The notes under the pieces were generated by a model. The model was not told the DNA's origin, ran no database searches, and saw nothing but the letters and a program-made list of their open reading frames with translations. Position numbers and translations under genes: made by a program. Below, piece by piece: positions 28,103 to 35,444 of a stretch of DNA of 35,444 nucleotides (within the stretch, counting starts at the first letter, position 1; each line of letters opens with the position of its first letter). The stretch comes from Candidatus Terraquivivens yellowstonensis (GTDB taxonomy: Archaea > Thermoproteota > Nitrososphaeria_A > Caldarchaeales > Wolframiiraptoraceae): positions 1-35,444 of the forward strand of contig JAKCEW010000009.1 in assembly GCA_023539445.1 (NCBI GenBank). The letters run 5' to 3'.

Positions 28103-30007
28103 ATGTTAAAGCAATCTCTACTCAGCAATGAAAAAGGCAAACGCGTCATTCTCTCTGGGAACGAAGCTATTGTTAGAGGTGCCATAGAGGCTGACGTCAA
28201 GTTTGCTACATCTTATCCTGGAAATCCGTGCACCGAGGTACTCGATACTTTGTTATTGGTGTCTAAGGAACTTGGCATATATGCCGAGTGGTCCATTAAT
28301 GAAATGGTGGCTTTGGAAGCTGCATCTGCGGCATCAATCGCAGGCCTCAGGTCTCTTGCTGTAATGAAGCATGTCGGGCTGAACTGGGCCCTTGACCCTC
28401 TGATGTGTATAAATCTTAGCGGCATTGAGGCTGGTATGCTCGTGGTGGTCGGTGATGATCCACAGAGCAGAGCTTCGCAAAATGAGGAGGACATAAGGTT
28501 CTTAGCATCCATGAGCGAGCTCCCCATGCTAGAGCCTTCAGGCCCGGCAGAGGCAAAAGACATGGTCGTGTGGGGCATCGAGGTTTCAGAGCGTATTAAA
28601 CTTCCAGTACTTTTACGCTCAGCACAAAGGGTTTCACATGGTCTTGAAGATGTTGTTTTGGGAGAGATAATCCGGTCCAATGTTAAAGCCGAATTCAAAA
28701 AAGATGAGAAGTACATAGTTGCAGGTGCCGGTGGAAGGTCTGTAAGGCTTCACGAAGGCTTGCACAAAAAGCAAGAACTAATTGAGTCAATTATTGAACA
28801 AGCACCGTTTAACAAAATAATAAAACGTGGTGACGAAAAATGGGGAATAATCTCAGCAGGAATGAGTTATGATATCGCTGTGGAGGCCTTGAAGTGTTAC
28901 AACTTGGAGAATAAATTTGCGATGCTTAAGCTGGCAGCACCCCATCCACTCCCAAAGAAACTCCTCATGAATTTCTGCAACGACCTTGAGGCTGTTATTG
29001 TAGTAGAGGATGTGGAGCCCTACTTGCAAAATAACATAAGGGCCGTCTTAGCTGAAGGCGGGATAAATTGTAAAGTGTATGGGCGTGCTAGCTTTAATCC
29101 AAAACTTGTAGGCGAGGTTACGTTTAACGAGGTAGTAAACTTACTCGAAATGGTAATCGGAGAGAGATTATCTTCTCCAGCACAAGGAAGGGGCCACATC
29201 ACTAAGTTCAGGCATATGCTGATTTCCAGACCGCTTACCATGTGTAGCGGTTGTCCTCATAGAGCTACTTTCTACGCGATGAGAAAGGTTGTTAACAAAA
29301 TGCTCAAAGATAAGGCACTCTTCTGCGGTGACATAGGCTGCTATAGCTTCGCATCTCAACCTCCGTTCCAGCTGATAGATCTGAAGTTCTCGATGGGTGC
29401 AAGCATAGGTTTAGCCTGTGGTTTCGCAAAGTCTAATGTTGATAACAAAGTGTTTGCAATAATCGGCGACTCGACCTTCTTTCATGCAGGCATACCTGGC
29501 CTGATAAATGCTGTGTACAACGACGCTAGGTTCGTTATAGTAGTACTGGACAACCTCGTGGTTGGTATGACCGGCCAGCAACCATCACCAAGCCTAGGGC
29601 TGAGCGCAAACGGTAGCAGTACTGCGCGCATCCTACCGGAGGATATAGCACGGGCCGTCGGTGTAAAGTTCGTAAAAACATTCGATCCCTTAGACTTGAA
29701 GGAGGCTGAAAAGGCTATCGAGGAAGCCATCAATTACCAAGGGCCTGGACCCGCTATGCTCGTCTCACGTTCTCCATGCGCAGTATACGTAGCTAGGGAG
29801 GCTAGGATAAAGGGCGAGCGGTTACCCAGATACGTAGTCTTAGAGGATAAGTGTACCGGTTGCGGCGTATGCACACAACACTTCGGATGCCCTGCCCTTA
29901 TAATAAGCGAAAACAACAAGGCCAAGATAGAGAGCAGCGATTGTACGGGCTGTGGAGTTTGTGCCCAGATCTGTCCGTACAGAGCTATCGTTAGGGAGGT
30001 GACATGA
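28103..30007 (+). CDS. iorA: Indolepyruvate:ferredoxin oxidoreductase, alpha subunit
   Basis: A 634-residue thiamine-diphosphate enzyme subunit. It oxidatively decarboxylates aryl pyruvates (indolepyruvate, phenylpyruvate, 4-hydroxyphenylpyruvate) to aryl-CoA with ferredoxin as acceptor, or runs in reverse. It starts with the pyrimidine-binding region ('LSGNEAIVRGAIEADVKFATSYPGNPCTEV'). The TPP-binding part has 'CSGCPHRATFY' and 'GDIGCYSF', with the metal motif around 'IIGDSTFFHAG'. The C-terminal 50 residues carry two 4Fe-4S cluster sets, 'CTGCGVC...C' and 'CTGCGVCAQICP'. This domain order is that of IorA. The beta subunit overlaps its end by 4 bases. Start ATG 28103. Confidence 0.95.
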   Translation: MLKQSLLSNEKGKRVILSGNEAIVRGAIEADVKFATSYPGNPCTEVLDTLLLVSKELGIYAEWSINEMVALEAASAASIAGLRSLAVMKHVGLNWALDPLMCINLSGIEAGMLVVVGDDPQSRASQNEEDIRFLASMSELPMLEPSGPAEAKDMVVWGIEVSERIKLPVLLRSAQRVSHGLEDVVLGEIIRSNVKAEFKKDEKYIVAGAGGRSVRLHEGLHKKQELIESIIEQAPFNKIIKRGDEKWGIISAGMSYDIAVEALKCYNLENKFAMLKLAAPHPLPKKLLMNFCNDLEAVIVVEDVEPYLQNNIRAVLAEGGINCKVYGRASFNPKLVGEVTFNEVVNLLEMVIGERLSSPAQGRGHITKFRHMLISRPLTMCSGCPHRATFYAMRKVVNKMLKDKALFCGDIGCYSFASQPPFQLIDLKFSMGASIGLACGFAKSNVDNKVFAIIGDSTFFHAGIPGLINAVYNDARFVIVVLDNLVVGMTGQQPSPSLGLSANGSSTARILPEDIARAVGVKFVKTFDPLDLKEAEKAIEEAINYQGPGPAMLVSRSPCAVYVAREARIKGERLPRYVVLEDKCTGCGVCTQHFGCPALIISENNKAKIESSDCTGCGVCAQICPYRAIVREVT

Positions 30008-30624
30008 TGGATAAAGTTTGGAACATTATAATCGCTGGCGTGGGTGGACAAGGTGTAGTAACCATTGCTAGGATTTTAGCAGAATCGGCATTAGCTTCAG
30101 GCTATAGAGTCAAGACCACAGACATCGTAGGCGGTGCGCAAAGGGGCGGTGCTATACTCAGCCACGTAAGGTTCGGCAATTATGTGTACTCATCGATAGT
30201 CCCAGATGGATTTGCGGACATAGTGGTTGGGATAGAACCAATGGAAGCATTGAGAACGTCTCTTCAGTATCTTAGGCAAGATGGTATTGTTATATTTAAT
30301 GAGAAACCCGTATATCCTTTAACGGTCCAACTAAAACAACAGAAATATCCTCCGCTGGATGAGATAAAGTCAGCACTTACGACCATTGCAAAGAAAGCAT
30401 TTGCGGTTAATGCATACGAGCTAGCCATTTCAGCTGGCTCAAGTTTAGCCGCAGGTACCGTACTGCTCGGGGTTATGAAAGCCGTCTCTGATATTCCAAT
30501 ACCTAAACACAATTTCCAAGCCGCGATAGAAGGGATGTTTGCGGAGAAAGTCGCAAAAATTAACATTCGAGCATTCGAAGCTGGCTTCTCCAAAGGGCTT
30601 GAGTTAAGCAATCAATTAAAGTAG
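30004..30624 (+). CDS. iorB: Indolepyruvate:ferredoxin oxidoreductase, beta subunit
   Basis: A 206-residue beta subunit, equivalent to the gamma-type domain of 2-oxoacid:ferredoxin oxidoreductases. The opening 'IIIAGVGGQGVVTIARILAE' is the glycine-rich CoA-binding motif and 'DIVGGAQRGGAILSHVRFG' is the family's second marker. It pairs with IorA to form the heterodimer. ATG 30004 overlaps the iorA stop; GGAGG at 29995-29999 is 4 bases before it and 7 bases before a second ATG at 30007, so either may be used. The gene ends 22 bases from the convergent ncsA gene. Confidence 0.94.
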   Translation: MMDKVWNIIIAGVGGQGVVTIARILAESALASGYRVKTTDIVGGAQRGGAILSHVRFGNYVYSSIVPDGFADIVVGIEPMEALRTSLQYLRQDGIVIFNEKPVYPLTVQLKQQKYPPLDEIKSALTTIAKKAFAVNAYELAISAGSSLAAGTVLLGVMKAVSDIPIPKHNFQAAIEGMFAEKVAKINIRAFEAGFSKGLELSNQLK

Positions 30625-30646
30625 TCGAGATAGCACCACATATTTT

Positions 30647-31570
30647 TTATTGAATCGGAACTTCTCTTACGTTAAGGTGCTTGAGTATCTCGCATGCTCT
30701 GCAAATTCTTCTGCTAGTGGGGACGCCGCACACCTCGCATTTTTGGAGCGAAACGTTTGATGGTTTTATCAACTTTTCAAATGATGTCAAAGCCGTGTAA
30801 AGCGTCCCAGGATAATTCTCTTCATACTCGGTTAAAAAGTTCCTGATCATATCACGCATTGAGGTTCTTGCATACGGACAAGTGTAAGATTGGAACGGCA
30901 CATTGTGTAAGTATGCATACATTACAACCTCACTTTCCGGTGTGAGCTTAAACGGTGCGACCCTTGGAACGAAACCTTCGAGTTCCATTCTTATACCAAA
31001 CGGTTGCTTGTCTATGTCGCCCCTGAACATGTTCATGAGATATGTCTGGACAACATCATCTAGGGTGTGGGCTGTTGCTATGACGCTTGCACCAACCTGC
31101 CTGGCCGCGATATCCAAAGCTCTCCTTCTCAGTATGCCGCAAACTGTACAGGGTTTAATACCCGCTCTATCCACGGCACCATCTCTCACCACATCGTCCA
31201 AGGTAAAGCCGAAAAGTTCTTTGAAGCTCACCTTTACGTGTTCGACATTACCCATTTTAGAGATGAAATCCTCTGCATTTTTTATCGCTTCATCCCTGTA
31301 AACGCTTATGCCTTCATCAACCGTTATCGCGACCATGCTAGATTCTGGAAATTTGGCCTCAATTTTCGCTAGAACTCTTAGTAATGCTAGGCTGTCCTTT
31401 CCTCCAGAGACCGCTACCGCTATCCTATCATTATACCTCAGCATATCATATTTGGCTATAGTCTTCGCAACCCTTTTTTCAAACGTCTTTGTAAAGCACC
31501 TTGAGCACAATCTCTCGCCAGAATACGCCCTAAAGTATACGACCTTGCCTTTGTTGCATACATTGCACAT
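30647..31570 (-). CDS. ncsA: tRNA 2-thiolation enzyme, NcsA/TtuA (CTU1) family
   Basis: A 307-residue adenylation and sulfur-transfer enzyme that 2-thiolates uridine in tRNA (U34 for NcsA/Ctu1, U54 for TtuA). The N-terminal zinc finger has C2, C5, C22 and C25. The PP-loop is SGGKDS at 55-60. The three cysteines that bind a catalytic 4Fe-4S cluster in TtuA appear at C141, C144 ('KPCTVC') and C231 ('SYTCPYARTS'). A second zinc finger ends the protein ('CEVCG...CRAC'). All features are intact. NcsA and TtuA cannot be separated with confidence by eye. Start ATG 31570; divergent from hisS across about 155 bases. Confidence 0.92.
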   Translation of the reverse strand: MCNVCNKGKVVYFRAYSGERLCSRCFTKTFEKRVAKTIAKYDMLRYNDRIAVAVSGGKDSLALLRVLAKIEAKFPESSMVAITVDEGISVYRDEAIKNAEDFISKMGNVEHVKVSFKELFGFTLDDVVRDGAVDRAGIKPCTVCGILRRRALDIAARQVGASVIATAHTLDDVVQTYLMNMFRGDIDKQPFGIRMELEGFVPRVAPFKLTPESEVVMYAYLHNVPFQSYTCPYARTSMRDMIRNFLTEYEENYPGTLYTALTSFEKLIKPSNVSLQKCEVCGVPTSRRICRACEILKHLNVREVPIQ

Positions 31571-31687
31571 ATCTTCCCGTGATTCGCTCAGGGCTCTACA
31601 CCGCGTATATCGAGTCTATTCACAAGCTCATCTTACGCAACATTTAACCTTTTGTAGCATACATGCTTTACTGAAAGCCTAACCTAA

Positions 31688-31697
31688 CCTTTATATT
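31688..31697 (+). promoter_or_regulatory. TATA-like box for hisS
   Basis: CCTTTATATT about 34 bases before ATG 31726. It also makes the in-frame TTG at 31696 unlikely as the start, because that codon would lie inside the promoter. Confidence 0.55.
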
Positions 31698-31725
31698 GCA
31701 TTTTTATGAAAGTTCATGGCGACCT

Positions 31726-33024
31726 ATGTCAAGGGAAATAAAACTTTCGACTGTCAGGGGCATGGACGACCTGCTACCAGAAGAGATGGCGGTTAAGAGA
31801 GCGATCGAAGATGTTGTGAGGAAGGTCTTCAGCAAGTATGGCTACCAAGAGATAGAGACACCTACCGTCGAGCACTATGAAGTCTTCGAGGCAAAATCGG
31901 GCGAAGAGTTAAGGGAAAGGATGTTTACTTTTGTAGACAAATCCGGAAGGAAACTTGTCCTTAGGCCCGAGATGACGGCACCGGTTGCGAGGCTCGTAGC
32001 CACAAAACTTAAGAGTGCACCGCTACCTATTAGGTTAGGATACATAGCAGACTGTTACCGCTATGACGAGCCCCAATGGGGAAGAAAGAGGAGATTTTAC
32101 CACGGTGGCTTTGAATTGTTCGGTAGTTCCAGCCCTGCAGCAGATGCTGAGATAATCCAAATCGGCAGGGACGTGTTTAACATGATCGGCCTGAAAGAGC
32201 ACTTTTTTAAAGTCGGCCACGTTGGGATGCTCAGGTCTTTGATGGAAACTTCGGGCATGGCTGAGGCTGAGCAAGATATCGTGCTTTCTCTGCTTGATAG
32301 AAAAAGGTTTGATGAGGCGCTTTCGTTCATGGAAGAGTGCGAAGAGAAAAAAGTTATCGAGAAATTGATAAACATATCAGGCAGTGCTGAGGAAGTTCTG
32401 AAAAAAGGTTACGACCTAATGTCGCCATGGGATAAGGCTATCAAGGCATTAGATAATTTGTCTGAGATAATAGACCTTGCGCGTAGTGCGGGTGTTGACT
32501 CAAAGATTATTGTAGACCTCGGTTTTGCTAGAGGCTTGGCCTACTATACGGGCTTCATATTTGAACAGTATGTGCCAGGCATAGACATAGCCTTTAACGG
32601 TGGCGGTAGATACGACAAGCTTACGGAGTTATTCGGTGGAAAGTCTTTGCCAGCCGTAGGCTGCGCTGTAGGTATTACCAGAATCCAACAGTACCTTGTA
32701 GAAAAAGTTGGGACGCAGGGTTACAACGCATCAAAGGTTGACGCTCTCCTTGTGAGCGTTAGTGAGGGAAGCTTACGCTATGCAGTAAAGGCAGCCGCGA
32801 CTATACGAGCTCTAGGCACGGCACTAGAGTTGGATGTTACGGGAAAAAGGATACCAGCGGCCATAGAGTATTGTGAAAAGAAAGGCATAAGATGGTTAGT
32901 CATAGTCGGCGAACGAGAAGCTCAGCGGAATACAGTTACCATCAGGGACTTACAGACGAGGACACAAGTAGAGACAAAGCTTGATGACGAGAGCACACTC
33001 ATGAATGTTTTCAAGAAACAATAG
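31726..33024 (+). CDS. hisS: Histidyl-tRNA synthetase
   Basis: A 432-residue class II aminoacyl-tRNA synthetase. The N-terminus shows 'TVRGMDDLLPEEM'. Motif 2 is 'DCYRYDEPQWGRKRRFYHGGFELFG', with 'RPEMTAPVARL' before it. The histidine-binding loops are 'ARGLAYYTGFIFE' and 'FNGGGRYDKL', motif 3 is around 'AVGCAVGITRI', and an anticodon-binding HGTP domain forms the last 100 residues. The frame is open back to 31696, but ATG 31726 (MSREIKLSTVRG) is chosen because the upstream codons overlap a TATA-like box. DUF92 begins 11 bases after the stop. Confidence 0.96.
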   Translation: MSREIKLSTVRGMDDLLPEEMAVKRAIEDVVRKVFSKYGYQEIETPTVEHYEVFEAKSGEELRERMFTFVDKSGRKLVLRPEMTAPVARLVATKLKSAPLPIRLGYIADCYRYDEPQWGRKRRFYHGGFELFGSSSPAADAEIIQIGRDVFNMIGLKEHFFKVGHVGMLRSLMETSGMAEAEQDIVLSLLDRKRFDEALSFMEECEEKKVIEKLINISGSAEEVLKKGYDLMSPWDKAIKALDNLSEIIDLARSAGVDSKIIVDLGFARGLAYYTGFIFEQYVPGIDIAFNGGGRYDKLTELFGGKSLPAVGCAVGITRIQQYLVEKVGTQGYNASKVDALLVSVSEGSLRYAVKAAATIRALGTALELDVTGKRIPAAIEYCEKKGIRWLVIVGEREAQRNTVTIRDLQTRTQVETKLDDESTLMNVFKKQ

Positions 33025-33035
33025 GGGCATCTACT

Positions 33036-33881
33036 TTGCCCTCGTTATGGTTAATCATAGAGGCAACAATCGTTATGGTAATCGTTACGCTACTCTCCAT
33101 CAAAGCAGGCTTTGTCGATCCGAGCGGGCTGCTTTCGTCATTTATCGTCGGTTACATAATATACATATTTGGTGATAAGCTCTTCTTCATTCCACTGCTC
33201 ATATTCTATGTCATAGCTGGTTTGATGACGAAAGTACGTTATGAAGAGAAAAAGCTCAAAGGTGCTGCAGAGGAAAAGCTTGGTGCTAGGGGATGGAAGA
33301 ATGTGCTTGCGAATGGTGGTGTAGCAGCGGCGATTGTCTGCATATCCGCATACACAAACAGCATATCAAGACCTGAACTCCTGGCGGCATATTTGGGTGC
33401 CATCTCGACTGCCTATGCCGATACACTTGCTACAGAAATAGGCTTATTGTATCCGCGGGAGCCGAGATTGATAACGAACATGAAACCCGTGCCAGCCGGA
33501 ATGCCCGGAGGGGTCTCGCCCTATGGAACTGTAGCACAGCTTCTCAGTGCCTTTACGATAGTTCCGGCGACCGTGTTATTTTTACCTATTGGGGATAAGC
33601 TATCAGCATTTTTGAACTTGTTAGTAATCGTAACAATATCCAGCTTCCTAGGCTCCACTTTCGACAGCCTTATAGGGGCTACAGCGCAAGCAGTATACAA
33701 ATGCAGGATATGCGGCAAGGTGACTGAGAAGAGCGTCCATTGTAACGCCGAAACTCAGCTCTTGAGGGGGATTAAATACATCGATAATAACATGGTAAAC
33801 TTACTCGCAACGATTGTAGGTGCCATAATCGCTTATATGCTTGTGTATTCTGGACTGGTACCATTAAAAATTGAAATGTGA
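33036..33881 (+). CDS. DUF92/TMEM19-family integral membrane protein
   Basis: A 281-residue multi-helix membrane protein of the DUF92 family (TIGR00297; eukaryotic TMEM19). The conserved core is 'STAYADTLATEIGLL', 'GGVSPYGT' and 'SFLGSTFDSLIGATAQ'. A plant member (VTE6) is a phytyl-phosphate kinase, so an isoprenoid-phosphate kinase role in membrane lipid or salvage metabolism is plausible for an archaeon, but it is inference. A small Cys-rich loop ('CRICGKVTEKSVHCN') follows the core. Start TTG 33036 has AGGGG about 8 bases upstream; the nearby ATG 33047 is out of frame. It closely follows hisS, and its stop is one base from the stop of S19 on the other strand. Confidence 0.85.
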   Translation: MPSLWLIIEATIVMVIVTLLSIKAGFVDPSGLLSSFIVGYIIYIFGDKLFFIPLLIFYVIAGLMTKVRYEEKKLKGAAEEKLGARGWKNVLANGGVAAAIVCISAYTNSISRPELLAAYLGAISTAYADTLATEIGLLYPREPRLITNMKPVPAGMPGGVSPYGTVAQLLSAFTIVPATVLFLPIGDKLSAFLNLLVIVTISSFLGSTFDSLIGATAQAVYKCRICGKVTEKSVHCNAETQLLRGIKYIDNNMVNLLATIVGAIIAYMLVYSGLVPLKIEM

Positions 33882-33882
33882 T

Positions 33883-34281
33883 TTACTTCAGCGGCACGTA
33901 CATACTGGATCTCGTAGCGCCGACGCCGGCCCTTCCATGTATAACGCGCTTATTCGTTATCGCAAATTCGCCCAACCTGTGGCCGATCATCTCCGGGACT
34001 ATCTCAACTGGTACGAACTCCTTTCCGTTGTGTACATGTATAGTTAGTCCGACCATCTCGGGCAATATTATCATGTCCCTTGCATGCGTCTTTATTGGCT
34101 TTTGAATCCCAAGCTTCTTGTACTTTCTAATTTTTGCTAGAAGCTTCAGTTGTGCCTGAGTTAACCCTCTCTTTCCCAAGCTTCTCCTCTGTCTACTCGG
34201 AAGTAACTTAATGAACTGGTCCATGCTCATGGACTTGAGCTGCTCCACTGTGTAGCCCCTGTAAAGGAATTCCCTTACCAT
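33883..34281 (-). CDS. rps19: Small-subunit ribosomal protein S19 (uS19)
   Basis: A 132-residue archaeal uS19. The conserved block '[31 protein letters not shown]' and '[12 protein letters not shown]' with '[11 protein letters not shown]' are the family's core. The N-terminal extension ('[12 protein letters not shown]') is typical of archaeal/eukaryotic forms. ATG 34281 begins 43 bases after the L2 stop. The next gene of the S10 cluster (L22) is absent; instead a DUF92 gene runs into it from the other strand. Confidence 0.97.
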   Translation of the reverse strand: MVREFLYRGYTVEQLKSMSMDQFIKLLPSRQRRSLGKRGLTQAQLKLLAKIRKYKKLGIQKPIKTHARDMIILPEMVGLTIHVHNGKEFVPVEIVPEMIGHRLGEFAITNKRVIHGRAGVGATRSSMYVPLK

Positions 34282-34324
34282 TTAAGGTCAGAAAGATCAT
34301 ACCATAGCAGTCTTTATTAAGGGT

Positions 34325-35050
34325 TTAGGTTTTCTTTTTCCTTCCGGTTCTCCTAGCAGCTATAAGACCGACTTTTCTTCCAGGAGGCGCATTCCTAGAA
34401 ACCGTTTCAGGTCTGCCTATACGTTTATGGCTACCACCACCGAAAGGATGGAAGACCGGCGCCATAGCTACACCCCTGACCCTCGGATAAGGCCTTCTTT
34501 TAGCCTTCATCCAGTAGAATTTCTTGCCAGCTTTCAGGAACGGTTTGTCTGGCCTTCCGCCTCCCGCTACCACACCGATTACTGCAAGGGCCTTGGAACT
34601 CAATTCTATGATCTTCTTTGATGGTAACCTCACTAAAGTTTTGTCACCCATTTGCGCCATAACGGTAGCATAAGCACCCGAAGAACGGGCTAATTTCCCT
34701 CCATCCCCAGGTCTAAGCTCGATCGAAGATATTACCGTTCCTTCTGGCAGCTTACCGAGCGGAACGATATTACCGGGCTGGACGGGTGCGTCCGAACCTA
34801 TGTAAATCTTTTGCCCTTCACTCATGCCCTCTACTGCCGCCATAGCGAAACATTCACCATTTTGGAGCTCCACCTCGGCTACTGGAGCGCCGCGGCCCGG
34901 GTCATGATGAAACCTTCTCACGATACCCACGAGCGTCTTTCCTGCCTCTACGAGGCTCGTCGGAAATCCCAGTTGAAACTTTCTCCTAAGCGAGGCTGCG
35001 AAGCTTGGCGAGCCCCTGCCGAGTCTTTGGGCCCTTATGTTCCTTCCCAT
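34325..35050 (-). CDS. rpl2: Large-subunit ribosomal protein L2 (uL2)
   Basis: A 241-residue archaeal uL2, close to the usual length. It starts 'MGRNIRAQRLGRGSPSF' and keeps the RNA-binding 'GTVISSIELRPGDGGKLARSSG' and the C-terminal 'GGGSHKRIG' and 'VSRNAPPGRKVG' segments. At the peptidyl-transferase end the usual VAMNxVDHP sequence reads VAMAPVFHP: the histidine is kept but the preceding Asp is Phe and the Asn is Ala. GGTGG seven bases before ATG 35050 is a good ribosome-binding site. Confidence 0.97.
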   Translation of the reverse strand: MGRNIRAQRLGRGSPSFAASLRRKFQLGFPTSLVEAGKTLVGIVRRFHHDPGRGAPVAEVELQNGECFAMAAVEGMSEGQKIYIGSDAPVQPGNIVPLGKLPEGTVISSIELRPGDGGKLARSSGAYATVMAQMGDKTLVRLPSKKIIELSSKALAVIGVVAGGGRPDKPFLKAGKKFYWMKAKRRPYPRVRGVAMAPVFHPFGGGSHKRIGRPETVSRNAPPGRKVGLIAARRTGRKKKT

Positions 35051-35122
35051 GTCGATACCACCTTCTTAGCCCTGAGCGGCTGCCGAAAATTGCTAAGAGC
35101 TACCTTAAGAGCTTTTGATGGG

Positions 35123-35383
35123 TTAGAATATTCCGAGCTTAACCGCGAGCTCGGATGCGCTGTACTCTGGCTTAAGCTTCACGAATGCCTTCTTCTCGCC
35201 AAGCGGCGTTATCAGCGTGTTGACCTTTTCCACCTTAACTTCGTAAAGCTTCTCCACGGCATCCTTTATCTGCTTCTTCGTGGCCTTAATGTCGACTATG
35301 AACGTTATCTTGTTCTCTTTCTCGACAAGTGAGACTGTGTCCTGGGTTATGACGACCCTTTTTATCACCTTTTGTGGGTCCAT
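35123..35383 (-). CDS. rpl23: Large-subunit ribosomal protein L23 (uL23)
   Basis: An 86-residue uL23 with the core pattern '[36 protein letters not shown]' and 'GEKKAFVKL'. It binds 23S rRNA near the exit tunnel and docks SRP. ATG 35383 ([10 protein letters not shown]) is preferred; ATG 35395 would add four residues. A TATA-like CTAAAAATAGG at 35407-35417 gives the gene a local promoter, so transcription of L23-L2-S19 may start here rather than further upstream. No end of L4 is visible in the remaining bases. Confidence 0.95.
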   Translation of the reverse strand: MDPQKVIKRVVITQDTVSLVEKENKITFIVDIKATKKQIKDAVEKLYEVKVEKVNTLITPLGEKKAFVKLKPEYSASELAVKLGIF

Positions 35384-35406
35384 GGCAGAGAGCATACTAA
35401 AGTCGT

Positions 35407-35417
35407 CCTATTTTTAG
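35407..35417 (-). promoter_or_regulatory. TATA-like box upstream of L23
   Basis: CTAAAAATAGG on the minus strand, about 29 bases before ATG 35383 and 17 bases before ATG 35395. It favours the later start and an independent ribosomal-protein transcript. Confidence 0.5.
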
Positions 35418-35444
35418 TTTTTGAAAAATAAAAAATAAAAAGGG

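Noticed and set aside
28213-28716. 167-codon minus-strand frame inside iorA.
   Set aside because: Antisense shadow of a conserved gene, Ser-rich translation with no domain.
1-35444. A defence island, CRISPR array, integrase or insertion sequence.
   Set aside because: No direct repeat array, transposase, integrase, restriction enzyme or toxin-antitoxin pair was recognised; both tRNA genes lack an adjacent integrase or duplicated 3' end.

Overview
This window is a stretch of an archaeal chromosome, not a phage, plasmid or integrated element. The archaeal markers are topoisomerase VI subunit A, DnaG-type primase, Pelota, AglB/STT3 oligosaccharyltransferase, RadB, archaeal-type PRPP synthetase, NcsA/TtuA, two intron-containing tRNA genes, and many genes whose TATA-like box lies about 25-30 bases before the start codon (leaderless or nearly leaderless mRNAs). 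The gene set fits the TACK group best (Thaumarchaeota/Aigarchaeota/Bathyarchaeota-like). I cannot name a genus. Genes are densely packed on alternating strands, tail-to-tail overlaps are common, and no intergenic gap exceeds 300 bases.

Layout. (1) 63-3800: tRNA-Leu(CAG) with an intron, a ParB/SerK-like protein, a QueT-type transporter, prephenate dehydratase, and three small enzymes (YfcE-type phosphodiesterase, gamma-glutamylcyclotransferase-like, HAD nucleotidase-like). (2) 3804-8273: the most interesting segment. It holds 6-phosphogluconate dehydrogenase, a protein with two tandem SIS (sugar-phosphate isomerase) domains, an F420-dependent luciferase-like oxidoreductase closest to F420-dependent glucose-6-phosphate dehydrogenase, and a metal-dependent cyclase-family hydrolase. 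Together they look like an F420-linked oxidative pentose-phosphate module. (3) 8424-9821: homocitrate-synthase-like enzyme with a C-terminal RAM/ACT domain. (4) 9811-13484: membrane thioredoxin-like protein, AglB, a 50-residue zinc ribbon and a small three-helix membrane protein. (5) 13485-17011: RadB, AlaX editing enzyme, a short-chain dehydrogenase, tRNA-Ser(CGA) with an intron, and a GPN GTPase. (6) 17036-19359: SWIM zinc-finger protein, metallophosphoesterase and Top6A, all on the minus strand. (7) 19510-27979: UPF0201 protein with a TIM-barrel isomerase-like protein, RNase Z, a tRNA guanosine methyltransferase overlapping PRPP synthetase, HD phosphohydrolase, DnaG, Pelota and a nucleotidyltransferase. 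(8) 28103-33881: indolepyruvate:ferredoxin oxidoreductase (iorAB), NcsA, HisRS and a DUF92 membrane protein. (9) 33883-35383: ribosomal proteins S19, L2 and L23, a fragment of the S10 cluster that stops after S19.

Working together: PRPP synthetase, HisRS, prephenate dehydratase, homocitrate synthase and IorAB describe amino-acid and nucleotide metabolism. RNase Z, TrmG10, NcsA, AlaX, QueT, the two tRNAs and Pelota form a strong tRNA/translation-quality theme. RadB, Top6A, the SWIM protein, the phosphoesterase and DnaG are DNA maintenance. No CRISPR array, insertion sequence, prophage or toxin-antitoxin operon was seen.
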